In this document: positions 1 to 8,787 of the stretch, in pieces
Layout: each line of letters starts with the position of its first letter
Numbering within the stretch: the first letter of the stretch is position 1
Assembly: GCF_900103935.1 (NCBI RefSeq)
Contig: NZ_FNIC01000006.1
Location: 124,001 to 188,000, forward strand
Reading direction: 5' to 3'
From: Nocardioides szechwanensis
GTDB taxonomy: Bacteria; Actinomycetota; Actinomycetes; Propionibacteriales; Nocardioidaceae
DNA: 64,000 nucleotides
Program-made: the position numbers and the translations under genes
Notes under the pieces: model-generated
What the model saw: only the letters and a program-made list of their open reading frames with translations
Told to the model about the DNA's origin: nothing
Database searches by the model: none

Positions 1-524
1 TACCCGGCCCCGTGGGAGCCGACGTGCAGGATCCGGTCGGGGTCCCCCATCGCCTCGAGGACCGGGCGCCAGCGCTCCACCTCCTCGGCGTCACCGCCGA
101 CGAAGATCTGCAGGCGCCCAGACGCCGCGCCGACCGCCATCCCGCTGACAGGGGCATCGAGGACGACGATGCCTCGGCCGGCGGTACGACGACGGACGTC
201 GTCGGCCACCGCCGGCACCGAGGTGGACATGTCGATCCAGGTCCCGCCGTCGCGCAGCCCGGCGAGGATCCCGTCGGGACCGTTCACGACCTCGCTCACG
301 ATGGCCGGGGTGGGCAGCATGGTGATCACGGCGTCGGAGGCCGCCGCGACCGCTGCCGGCGAGGCGCCGACCTCGGCACCCAAGGCGGCGTACTCCTCGA
401 GGACCTCGGTCCGGGTGTCGTGGACCACGAGGGGGAACCCAGCCCGGAGCAGGTTGCGGGTCATCCCCGAGCCCATGCTCCCCAAGCCGATGAACCCGAT
501 CCTCGGGGGTGTGGTGAGCTGCAT
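1..524 (-). CDS. NAD(P)-dependent 3-hydroxyisobutyrate dehydrogenase-family oxidoreductase, 3' end cut by window edge
   Basis: Only the N-terminal 174 residues are present; the gene runs off the left edge. The protein opens with a Rossmann dinucleotide loop (GFIGLGSMGSGM, about residues 10-21) and carries the family substrate-binding signature DAPVSGMAVGAASG near residues 120-133, followed by a segment ending HVGSHGAG. This places it in the beta-hydroxyacid dehydrogenase family (3-hydroxyisobutyrate, tartronate semialdehyde, threonate and related substrates). Start is the ATG at 524-522. It lies 63 bp downstream of the Fae-like gene and in the same direction, so it is probably the distal gene of the transporter operon. 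The substrate cannot be told from the sequence; the catalytic lysine region lies outside the window. Confidence 0.8.
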   Translation of the reverse strand, partial: MQLTTPPRIGFIGLGSMGSGMTRNLLRAGFPLVVHDTRTEVLEEYAALGAEVGASPAAVAAASDAVITMLPTPAIVSEVVNGPDGILAGLRDGGTWIDMSTSVPAVADDVRRRTAGRGIVVLDAPVSGMAVGAASGRLQIFVGGDAEEVERWRPVLEAMGDPDRILHVGSHGAG

Positions 525-587
525 AGCGACGGTGTTTTCCTCACAGGTTGCCGGGCTTGTGGCCCGGGAGTCGGCGGCGGGCCTGGG

Positions 588-1100
588 TCAGGCGCTGGGG
601 GTATAGAAGGGGTTGCGCACCTGGTCGCGGGCCGCGAGGACGTCCTCACGGGACGGGAGCGACCGGGCCCCGTTGGTCAGCGCGGCCAGCGTGGCCTCGC
701 GGTTGTTGCGGTAGACCTCGTCGGCGTCGTCGGCGGCCGGGTTGACCCAGACCGCGACGATGAGTGCTGTGGTGTCGAGCTTGGCGGCGGTGATGACGTC
801 GTCGGCGACGGCGTCCGCCACTCCACCGGCGACGCCGGCCTGCGCGGGGCCCCAGATCATGACGCCGTGGTCGTCACCCACCGGTGCCGCCTTCGTGACG
901 AACAGCGTCATCGGCTTGACCGGCAGCCCTGGCTGGAGCACCGCCATGAAGGGTACGTGCCCTGCGGAGGGGGTGGCGAGGGCCGTCGCCCAGGCCGTCC
1001 CGACCGGTCCGTCGCGCTCGCCCAGGACGGTATTGACGTGGGCGGCGTTGGGGCCGGAGCCGATGAACGACTCCCCGATCTGGACGCCGAGCTCACTCAT
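588..1100 (-). CDS. Formaldehyde-activating enzyme (Fae) family protein
   Basis: 170 residues. The whole protein follows the Fae pattern: IGESFIGSGPNAAHVN near the start, GPVGTAWATAL, GHVPFMAVLQPGLPVKPMT, then GPAQAGVAGGVADAV, and a C-terminal NPF segment. The histidine at residue 21 (AAHVN) aligns with the catalytic His of methylotroph Fae, which condenses formaldehyde with tetrahydromethanopterin. Actinobacteria of this kind are not known to use tetrahydromethanopterin, so the acceptor or true reaction is open. I chose the ATG at 1100 because it overlaps the end of the binding-protein gene by 8 bases and starts right at the family N-terminus; an in-frame upstream start (1154) would add unrelated residues. 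Co-transcription with a betaine-type transporter suggests a role with methylated substrates (inference). Confidence 0.8.
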   Translation of the reverse strand: MSELGVQIGESFIGSGPNAAHVNTVLGERDGPVGTAWATALATPSAGHVPFMAVLQPGLPVKPMTLFVTKAAPVGDDHGVMIWGPAQAGVAGGVADAVADDVITAAKLDTTALIVAVWVNPAADDADEVYRNNREATLAALTNGARSLPSREDVLAARDQVRNPFYTPSA

Positions 1101-2022
1101 CGATGAGCCCTTGCTCGACGAGCCAGTCGATGGCGATGTCCTCGGGGTCCTCACCGTCGACGTCGGCCTTGGCGTTGAGCTCCTGCATCACCTCGGTGGT
1201 CAGCAGCGGGGAGACCTCGGCCATGACGTCGGCGATCTCGGGGTACTCCTCCAAGGCGGCAGCGTCGAGGGTGAAGGCGCCCTGGTAGACGGGGAAGAAC
1301 TTCTGGTCGTCCTCCATCACCAGCAGGTCCATCGCCTGGATCCGACCGTCGGTTGCGAAGACCTCGCCGAAGTTGCAGTCCGTCCCCTCCTGGGTCGCGG
1401 TGTAGATGACGCCGGTGTCGAGCATCACGAGGTCGTCGTCGGAGACGTCGAAGCCGTAGGCGCCCTTGAGGCCCGGCCACCCGTCGTCGCGGGTGCTGAA
1501 CTCGCTCTCGATGCAGAACGTCTGCTCGTCGGCGGCCAGCGCGGCGACGTCGCTCAGGGTCGAGACCCCGAGCTCCTCGGCCTTGTCCTGACGGATGGCG
1601 AAAGCGTAGGTGTTGTTGAACGGCGCGGGGTCGAGCCACGCGATGTCGTTCTCGGCGTCAGCCTCTTTGACCGCCTGGAACTGCTCCTCCGGGTCGGTGA
1701 TCGGCTTGGTCTGGTTGTTGTAGCTGATCCAGGACGTGCCGGTGTACTCCCAGTAGCCGAGGAAGTCACCGCCCTCAAGGGCCTGGCGCACGTTGGCGGA
1801 GCCGACGAGCTGGGTGTTGACGTCCACGTCGGCGCCGTTGGCGTTGAGCAGCTCACCGGTGATGTGCGCGAGGATGTACTGCTCGGAGAAGTCCTTGGAG
1901 CCGATGGTGCCGGTCAAGCCTTCGAGGTCGCCTTCGCCGCCACCCCCGGAGGACGAGCCGCCGCAGGCGGAGGTCAGTGCCAGGACACTCAGGCTGAGCG
2001 CCAGCGGGATCAGTCTCTTCAT
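1093..2022 (-). CDS. Glycine betaine/choline-type ABC transporter substrate-binding lipoprotein
   Basis: 309 residues. An N-terminal signal peptide ends in LTSAC with the lipidated Cys at residue 20, followed by a Gly/Ser linker. The mature part (IGSKDFSEQYILAHI, GDFLGYWEYTGTSW, and a hinge region rich in acidic and aromatic residues) is typical of the OpuC/ProX type II binding proteins for quaternary ammonium solutes. It is the receptor for the permease and ATPase genes immediately upstream (76-bp gap). Its 3' end overlaps the Fae-like gene by 8 bases, which implies translational coupling. Ligand is not certain: glycine betaine, choline, carnitine or another osmolyte are all possible. Confidence 0.87.
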   Translation of the reverse strand: MKRLIPLALSLSVLALTSACGGSSSGGGGEGDLEGLTGTIGSKDFSEQYILAHITGELLNANGADVDVNTQLVGSANVRQALEGGDFLGYWEYTGTSWISYNNQTKPITDPEEQFQAVKEADAENDIAWLDPAPFNNTYAFAIRQDKAEELGVSTLSDVAALAADEQTFCIESEFSTRDDGWPGLKGAYGFDVSDDDLVMLDTGVIYTATQEGTDCNFGEVFATDGRIQAMDLLVMEDDQKFFPVYQGAFTLDAAALEEYPEIADVMAEVSPLLTTEVMQELNAKADVDGEDPEDIAIDWLVEQGLIDE

Positions 2023-2098
2023 CGTGTTCTTCCTTCAGGTGGTGGGTGGGATGTGGATCGGTAGGGCGCCCGAGCGCCTGAGAAACAGGAGGCGGAGC

Positions 2099-2868
2099 TC
2101 AAAGCCCCCGCGGGCGGGCGTACTCCTCGACGAGGCCGGCGACCCAGTCGATGAGGATCGCGATGCCGGCCACAAGGGCCGCACCGACGATGAGTACGGG
2201 GTAGCGCTGCAGCTTGAGCCCGTTGACGATCATGTCGCCGAGGCCACCGGCGTTGATGAAGGTGGCGATGGTGGCGACGCCGACGGCAAAGACCAGCGAG
2301 GTGCGCAGACCGGCCAGGATGACGGGCGAAGCGAGCGGCAGCTCGATCCGGCGCAGCACCTGCGTCCGGGTCATGCCCATGCCCCGCGCGGCCTCCCGCG
2401 TCGCGGGGTCCACCTCGGCGAGCCCGGTCAGGGTGTTGCGCAGGACCGGCAGGAATGAGTAGGCCACGAGGGCGACCAGCGCGGTGGTGAATCCGGTGCG
2501 CCACACGATCGCCAGCAGGATCACGACACCGACCGCGGGCGTCGCCTGGCCGATGTTGGCCAGTGCCAGGACGACACCACGCAGGACGCGCGAGTTGGTC
2601 CGGTGGATAAGTACGCCGGCGGGGATGGCAAGCAGGGCCACCAGTGCCGCGGCCGACAGGGACAGGAGCAGGTGCTCGCGGACCCGGTCGACCAGGTAGT
2701 CGGTGTTGAGCGTCCGCTTCTCGATCGAGTCGAGCTCGATGGACTGCAGCCAGAGGAGCGTGACCAGGCCCAGCACCGCGACGACGAGCGGGGCTGCGAG
2801 CACCCGGGCGACGGCACCGCGCCGGCCGGTGGTACGCCGCCCGACGTCGGGGCTGGTGAGGGTGCTCA

Positions 2869-2869
<1 letters not shown>
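2099..2869 (-). CDS. Osmoprotectant ABC transporter permease
   Basis: 256 residues with about six hydrophobic segments and the inner-membrane permease signature EAARGMGMTRTQVLRRIELPLA (EAA loop, about residues 165-186), which docks on the ATPase. The start ATG at 2869 overlaps the TGA of the ATPase gene by one base (TGATG). The open frame extends upstream to 3556 but that part is out-of-frame shadow of the ATPase. It is paralogous to the second permease at 3953-4642, as in OpuCB/OpuCD pairs where two different permeases form the channel. Confidence 0.88.
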
Positions 2870-3952
<1,083 letters not shown>

Positions 3953-3960
<8 letters not shown>

Positions 3961-4642
3961 GGAGACCCCTCGGTGTCGTGAGACGGGCAATGACAATGAA
4001 GAGCGCGTCGGCGGCAAGGGCCAGCGCCACCACCCCGACGGTCCCGCTGAGCGCGTAGTTCAGGGCGTTACGGGATCCCAACGAGGACAGACCCCGGAAG
4101 ATGTACTGACCCAGACCCGGGCCGGCCACGTAGGCCCCGATCGCGGCGATCCCGATGGCGAGCTGGGTGGCGACGCGGATGCCGGTCAGGATGATCGGCC
4201 ACGCCATCGGCAGCTGGATCCGCAGCAGCACCCCGGTGCGGGTCATCCCCATCCCGCGGGCCGACTCCAGCACGGGCGCCGGCACCTCGCGCAGGCCCAC
4301 GACCGTGTTGCGCACGATCGGCAGCAGCGAGTAAAGGACCAGGGCGACGATGCTGGGGCCCCAACCCAGCCCGAACAGCGGGCTCAGGATCGCCAGCAGC
4401 GCCAGCGAGGGGATCGTGAGGATCACTGCCGCCGTGGTGATCGTCACCGACCGGCCCACCGGGCGGTCCCAGACCAGCAGACCGAGGGCGACCCCGACCA
4501 CCGTGGCGACAGCGACCGAGACGGCGACCACGGCGAGGTGCTCGACGAGCATCTGGGTGAGGTCGTCCGAGCGGCGGTCGAGGAACTCCGCCATCCCGTC
4601 CAGCCCCTCTAGGCCGTCGGCAGCCGCAGCGACGAGCGTCAT
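3953..4642 (-). CDS. Osmoprotectant ABC transporter permease, first gene of the operon
   Basis: 229 residues from the ATG at 4642. It contains several membrane spans and the EAA-loop sequence ESARGMGMTRTGVLLRIQLPMA, nearly the same as in its partner at 2099-2869. An in-frame start at 4744 exists but would run through the palindrome at 4722-4738 and lacks typical membrane-protein N-terminus features, so 4642 is preferred. It is the promoter-proximal gene of the transporter/Fae operon and is divergent from the IclR regulator. Confidence 0.85.
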
Positions 4643-4721
4643 GTCCAGCTCCTTGGTGATGCCGGTCACAGCGACCGGGTCAGCGGACCTTGTCACTGAG
4701 AGTTCAATCTGAACAACTATC

Positions 4722-4738
4722 GTTGCGTATATGGCAAC
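4722..4738. promoter_or_regulatory. Candidate IclR operator between divergent IclR gene and transporter operon
   Basis: GTTGC and GCAAC (4722-4726 and 4734-4738) form an inverted repeat with a 7-base AT-rich centre. It lies 19 bp before the IclR start and about 80 bp before the first transporter gene. IclR regulators bind imperfect palindromes of this size in divergent promoters. The surrounding 4700-4740 stretch is unusually AT-rich for this genome, as expected of a promoter. Confidence 0.45.
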
Positions 4739-4757
4739 AACCATCTAACGTCCTCGC

Positions 4758-5645
4758 ATGCTCCCACCCCCTGGCCGCCCGCTGCGCGACGCCCCGACCG
4801 GGCGGCGCAACTCCTCGGGGCTCTCGCGAGACGTCGAGATCCTGGACCTGCTTTCCGGTCCGGAAGCCGCCCACCAGGACGGACTACGAGTCCTGCAGAT
4901 CGCGGAGGCGCTCGGACGCGACAAGGCGACCATCTCGCGCGCACTGGCCACCCTGGCCGATGCCGGGCTGGTCGACCGGGACGCCGACCGGCTCACCTAT
5001 CGACTCGGCTCCCGCCTCTACGCCCTGGCGGCGCGCACGTCGGAGGCGTCGATGGTCCAGCGCGCCCGGCCGATCCTTCGCCAGATCGCCGCGACCACCC
5101 GGGAGACCACCCATCTGTGCGTGCTGCGCGGAGGCAACGTGCTGACGCTGGCCAGCGAGCTGAGCTCACACGTCGTCGGCACGACGAGCTGGGCGGGGAC
5201 CACGACTGCGGCGTGGCGCACCCCGTCCGGTCGGGTGCTGATCAGCGACTGGGACCGGGCCTCGGTGGAGACCTGGTACAAGATGCACGGGCACGACGCC
5301 GCGCTGGTCCATCCGCAGGAGTCGCCGGCACCAGGCGCCTTCTCCCTCCTCACCGAACCGATGCTCGACCAGGTGGTGGTCCAGGACCTCGAGACGCTCC
5401 ACAGCGAGCTCGGCCGCATTCGTCGACGCGGCTTCGCGACGTCGGAGGCCGAGCTCGAGGCCGGCGTGGTCGCCGCCTCGGCCCCCGTGCGCGATGCCAC
5501 AGGTGCCGTCGTCGCCGCCCTCAACGTGAGCGCTCCGAAGGCGCGCCTCGGCACCCGCCTCGAGGACCTCGGGATCTACGTCACCCGGTGCGCCGCCGCC
5601 CTGTCCACCGAGCTCGGAGCACCGCCGCGTCGCGTGGCCGACTGA
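4758..5645 (+). CDS. IclR family transcriptional regulator
   Basis: 295 residues. An N-terminal winged helix-turn-helix (about residues 22-85, with the recognition helix around GRDKATISRALATLADAGLV) is followed by an IclR effector-binding domain (about 105-285) ending in DATGAVVAALNVSAPKARL, typical of the family. It is divergent from the transporter/Fae operon with a 115-bp gap and is most likely its regulator, responding to a small-molecule substrate of that pathway. The start ATG at 4758 is the first that keeps the full HTH. Confidence 0.87.
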   Translation: MLPPPGRPLRDAPTGRRNSSGLSRDVEILDLLSGPEAAHQDGLRVLQIAEALGRDKATISRALATLADAGLVDRDADRLTYRLGSRLYALAARTSEASMVQRARPILRQIAATTRETTHLCVLRGGNVLTLASELSSHVVGTTSWAGTTTAAWRTPSGRVLISDWDRASVETWYKMHGHDAALVHPQESPAPGAFSLLTEPMLDQVVVQDLETLHSELGRIRRRGFATSEAELEAGVVAASAPVRDATGAVVAALNVSAPKARLGTRLEDLGIYVTRCAAALSTELGAPPRRVAD

Positions 5646-5679
5646 CCCGGTCAGGATGTCCCCGCCATGACCGGGTCAG
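5642..5679. terminator. Bidirectional hairpin between convergent genes
   Basis: Perfect 12-bp arms CTGACCCGGTCA and TGACCGGGTCAG separated by 14 bases. The left arm includes the IclR stop codon and the right arm ends 3 bp before the stop of the convergent hydrolase gene. Position between two 3' ends and arm length support a shared terminator; there is no strong U-run, as is common in actinobacteria. Confidence 0.7.
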
Positions 5680-5682
5680 GGC

Positions 5683-6570
5683 TCAGGCGACCGACGACCC
5701 GTCGCGAATGACCGAGACCTGGCCGCCCGTGGCCGCTCGACCCGAGACGAAGTCGACGACGCACGCGACGACATCGGGGTCGCGGAGGATCTTGCGGTGC
5801 CCCAGGCCCTCGGTCGTGACCAGCGGCGCCTGGACCGACCAAGCGAAGTCGACGACGTCGTCGTACGGCGTCTGGCGGTCGCCTCGGTCCGTGATGACCA
5901 AGGTGGGAACCGGTTCGACCTGTGCTGCCTGGAAGCGTGCGTCGAACTCGGCCACCGGGATTCCCACCCACTCGAGGACCGAGCGGTCGAAGGCTCGCCG
6001 GGTGCGCTTGCCGAAGCCGAGAGCGCCCTCGAACTGGTCGAACAATGTCTGCGACTCGACCATGGGCGCGATGAAGACCAGCCTCTTCGTGCCGAGCCAG
6101 CCGAACCGCAGCGCCAGGTAGGTCGCGATGGTGCCGAGGGAGTGCGCGACCACGGCGTCCGCCGGACCGAACCTGCAGAACACCGCGTCCAGCGCCTTCG
6201 CGAACTCCAGGCCGTTCGTACGCCGTGGGCCCGCGGGGCCGTGGTCGGAGTCGCCGTGCGCCGGTGCGTCGAGCATGACCACGCGACGACCTGACCTCAG
6301 GAGCGGCTCGACCATGGCACCGAACTGCGAGCCGCGCCCACCCCAGCCGTGCATCAGGTAGACCGTCCGCGGTGGTGCGGCCGGGTCGGGAACGTCGCTC
6401 CAGACGATCCCGCGCACGATGTGTCCTTGCACCTCGACCTCGAACGGCTCTCCGCCCTCGGGTGCCGGCAGCCCGGCCATCCGGGGCGGCGCCGCGAACC
6501 ACAGGTCTCGCGCGAGTCGCCCCGCCGGACCGGGAAGCGTGTGCTCGGCGTAGCGGAAGTAGACGCCCAT
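5683..6570 (-). CDS. Alpha/beta hydrolase
   Basis: 295 residues. It shows the oxyanion-hole motif LMHGWGG (about 72-78), a strand-turn LDAPAHGDSD, the nucleophile elbow AHSLGT with Ser144, and a C-terminal acid/His pair with His in GLGHRKI. No signal peptide is evident, so it is probably cytoplasmic. Substrate is unknown. It sits 100 bp downstream of a TetR gene on the same strand, and both share a matching operator, so it is probably the main target of that repressor. Start is the ATG at 6570. Confidence 0.82.
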   Translation of the reverse strand: MGVYFRYAEHTLPGPAGRLARDLWFAAPPRMAGLPAPEGGEPFEVEVQGHIVRGIVWSDVPDPAAPPRTVYLMHGWGGRGSQFGAMVEPLLRSGRRVVMLDAPAHGDSDHGPAGPRRTNGLEFAKALDAVFCRFGPADAVVAHSLGTIATYLALRFGWLGTKRLVFIAPMVESQTLFDQFEGALGFGKRTRRAFDRSVLEWVGIPVAEFDARFQAAQVEPVPTLVITDRGDRQTPYDDVVDFAWSVQAPLVTTEGLGHRKILRDPDVVACVVDFVSGRAATGGQVSVIRDGSSVA

Positions 6571-6582
6571 CGCTCGATTTTG

Positions 6583-6600
6583 AGCACGAACGATCGTGCT
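6583..6600. promoter_or_regulatory. TetR operator in front of the hydrolase gene
   Basis: AGCACGA-ACGA-TCGTGCT, an inverted repeat with perfect 7-bp arms, 13-30 bp before the hydrolase start. Thirteen of 14 bases (GCACGNTCGTTCGT on the plus strand) recur at 7270-7283 in front of the TetR gene itself, which is the pattern expected of an autoregulated repressor. Confidence 0.65.
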
Positions 6601-6670
6601 TTTCCTGTCCCAGTTCAAGGTTCTCTCCTTTTTCGGCGGAGGCCGAGCTGGTGCCCGGCCTCGAAGTCGT

Positions 6671-7258
6671 TCAGGCTCTGGCGGACTCGACCAGCTGGTC
6701 AAGGCCGGCCCGGAGGTGGTGGGGAGCCTTCGGATCACGAAGCAGCCGCACCATGTGGTGGAAGGCGTAGAGCAGGCCCTGGAGCCTGAACGCGAACTGC
6801 TCGACGTCCAGATCCGAGTGGAAGTCGCCTTCGCTGACAGCGGTGCGGGCGACCGTCTCGATGAACTCCGCCCAGTCCCGCTGGTTGCGCACCAGCGCAT
6901 CGCGCATCGCGCCGGGCTGGTCGTCGAACTCGATGGACCCGGCAACGAAGACGCACCCCCCCTGGAGCGCGCCGGTCTCCCAGACCAGCCAGTTGTCGGT
7001 GAGCGCACGGACACGCGCGATGCCGCGCGGCGCGGCCAGCGTCGGGCGGATCACCAGGTCGGTGAACCGCTCACGCCCCCGCTCCAGAGTCTCGAGCTGA
7101 AGCGCCTCCTTGGACTTGAAGTGCGCGAACAGCCCGCTCTTGCTCATCCCGGTCGACTCGGCAAGCTGCCCGATCGTGAGCGCGTTGAACCCCACCCGCG
7201 ACGCCAGCCCCACGGCCTCGTCGAGGATCGCCGTCTTGGTGTCTTGGCCCTTGCTCAC
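6671..7258 (-). CDS. TetR/AcrR family transcriptional regulator
   Basis: 195 residues from the GTG at 7258. The N-terminal HTH (about residues 4-50) is typical, with the recognition stretch TGMSKSGLFAHFKSKEALQ; the C-terminal part is the variable ligand-binding domain. A GTG at 7273 is also in frame, but it would start inside the operator copy at 7270-7283; starting at 7258 leaves that operator 12 bp upstream, at the same distance as in the hydrolase promoter. Likely represses itself and the hydrolase gene. Confidence 0.83.
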   Translation of the reverse strand: MSKGQDTKTAILDEAVGLASRVGFNALTIGQLAESTGMSKSGLFAHFKSKEALQLETLERGRERFTDLVIRPTLAAPRGIARVRALTDNWLVWETGALQGGCVFVAGSIEFDDQPGAMRDALVRNQRDWAEFIETVARTAVSEGDFHSDLDVEQFAFRLQGLLYAFHHMVRLLRDPKAPHHLRAGLDQLVESARA

Positions 7259-7269
7259 GACCAAGAATC

Positions 7270-7283
7270 GCACGCTCGTTCGT
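7270..7283. promoter_or_regulatory. Second copy of the TetR operator, before tetR itself
   Basis: GCACGCTCGTTCGT on the plus strand matches the reverse strand of the 6583-6600 operator at 13 of 14 positions. It is 12-25 bp upstream of the preferred TetR start, which supports autoregulation and the choice of start. Confidence 0.6.
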
Positions 7284-7289
7284 TTCCTG

Positions 7290-7739
7290 TCAACGGATGC
7301 CTGAGACAGCCTCGGTGAGCGGGGTGGCTGCCCCGACGGACGCGACGGTGTCGAGGTAGTGCTGGTTGAACATGACGCCCAGGACGTTGCCGAAGGGGTC
7401 GCGCACCGACGCCGTGACGAAGCCGGGACCGCGCTCGATCGGCTCCTGGTACGACGTGGCGCCGAGGTCCAGCAGCCGCTGGTAGGCGGCGTGGACGTCG
7501 TCGACGGCCCAGTAGGTCGTGGCGCGGTCGTTGCCCTCGCCGATGCCGGGAGGGGCGTACGCCCGGTTGATGAAGCCGAGCTCGTGGAGGAAGTCGCCGA
7601 TCCGGAACTCGACGTACGCCGGCACTCCCCCGACCTCGTGGCGGTAGTAGGGCGCGATGCCGAGCAGCTCGGTGTACCAGGCGGCCGCCTCGTCCAGGTC
7701 GTCGGCGTAGAAGCTGACGGTGGTGAGTCCTCGCAACAT
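7290..7739 (-). CDS. VOC (glyoxalase/bleomycin-resistance fold) family protein
   Basis: 149 residues with two beta-alpha-beta-beta-beta units. The first covers LTTVSFYADDLDEAAAWY to about residue 60, the second runs from about 75 and ends in VRDPFGNVLGVMFN, the usual VOC closing motif. Candidate metal ligands are present (Glu in VEFRIGDF and in the C-terminal half) but the reaction is unknown. It is divergent from a WYL regulator with a palindromic operator between them, so it is probably controlled by it. Confidence 0.82.
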   Translation of the reverse strand: MLRGLTTVSFYADDLDEAAAWYTELLGIAPYYRHEVGGVPAYVEFRIGDFLHELGFINRAYAPPGIGEGNDRATTYWAVDDVHAAYQRLLDLGATSYQEPIERGPGFVTASVRDPFGNVLGVMFNQHYLDTVASVGAATPLTEAVSGIR

Positions 7740-7792
7740 CGGGTGTCTCCTTCGGTGCTTTCAGTGGTTGGTGAGACCCACTCTTCCGCGTT

Positions 7793-7815
7793 AAGTGCTC
7801 ACCTTCTGAGCACTT
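7793..7815. promoter_or_regulatory. Palindromic operator between VOC gene and WYL regulator
   Basis: Perfect 9-bp arms AAGTGCTCA and TGAGCACTT with a 5-bp centre (CCTTC). It lies 19 bp before the WYL regulator start and 53 bp before the divergent VOC start. Size and placement fit the dimeric HTH regulator next door. Confidence 0.72.
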
Positions 7816-7834
7816 TGTCTGGCAACATCGCGGC

Positions 7835-8776
7835 ATGCGTGCAGACCGACTGGTGGCCGCCCTGCTGCTCCTGCAGTCCAGGGGCCGGCTGACTGCGGCC
7901 GAGCTCGCCGACGAGCTGGAGGTGTCGGTGGCTACGGCACGCCGCGACCTCGAGGCGATATCGTCCGCAGGCATCCCCGTCTACCCACAGGCTGGCCGGG
8001 GTGGCGGCTGGGCCTTGGTCGGCGGGGCGCGCACCGACCTCAGCGGGCTCTCGGCGCCCGAGGCGCAGGCGCTCTTCCTGCTGGTCGGGCCGGCCGCCGC
8101 GGTGTCGGTCGAGGCCAAGTCCGCGCTGCGCAAGCTGGTCCGCGCGCTGCCGGTGACCTTCCGCGCCGACGCGGAGGCTGCGGCCGGAGCGACCATGATC
8201 GACGCCACACGCTGGGGCGAGCGCGACCGCCCGCGGTCGCCGCTGGTCGACCTCCTCCAGGAGTGCGTCGTACGGCGGACACGGGTGCGGCTGGTGTACG
8301 CGGGCGTGGGGCGCGAGGAGTCCGAGCGGCTGGTCGAGCCGTGGGGGCTCGTCGACAAGGACGAGGTCTGGTACCTCGTCGCCGGCACCGACCGCGGCCG
8401 TCGTACCTTCCGACTCGACCGGGTGGTCACGGCGGAGCCGACCGACGAGCAGTTCGAGCGGCCGGACGACTTCGAGCTGGAGGAGGCCTGGGCCGAGGTG
8501 GTCGGCGAGGTCGAGCAGCGCCGGTCGCAGACCTGGGCGACGCTGCTCATCGAGACTCGCTTCGTGCGCATCCTGCGCGACCACTTCGGGCGCCACTGCC
8601 ACGTCGAGGAGGACCGGGCCGACGGCCGGTCACGGGTGCGGGTCGGGGCACCCACGCCGCTCGACATCGCGCGCACGCTCGCCGGTTGGGGCGGCGACGT
8701 CGAGGTGCTGGAGCCGGACGCCGTGCGAGACCAACTCGGGCGTATCGGTACGGAGCTCGCCGCCCGCTACGCGTGA
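7835..8776 (+). CDS. YafY-type transcriptional regulator (HTH + WYL domain)
   Basis: 313 residues. An N-terminal HTH (RLTAAELADELEVSVATARRDLEAI, about 18-42) is followed by a WYL domain (about 140-215) containing the WYLVAG motif after EVWY, and a WCX-like C-terminus. WYL regulators sense small ligands or nucleic acids; here the neighbouring VOC gene is the obvious target. The start ATG at 7835 sits directly after the operator, so the transcript leader is very short. Confidence 0.86.
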   Translation: MRADRLVAALLLLQSRGRLTAAELADELEVSVATARRDLEAISSAGIPVYPQAGRGGGWALVGGARTDLSGLSAPEAQALFLLVGPAAAVSVEAKSALRKLVRALPVTFRADAEAAAGATMIDATRWGERDRPRSPLVDLLQECVVRRTRVRLVYAGVGREESERLVEPWGLVDKDEVWYLVAGTDRGRRTFRLDRVVTAEPTDEQFERPDDFELEEAWAEVVGEVEQRRSQTWATLLIETRFVRILRDHFGRHCHVEEDRADGRSRVRVGAPTPLDIARTLAGWGGDVEVLEPDAVRDQLGRIGTELAARYA

Positions 8777-8787
8777 GGATGACGAAG

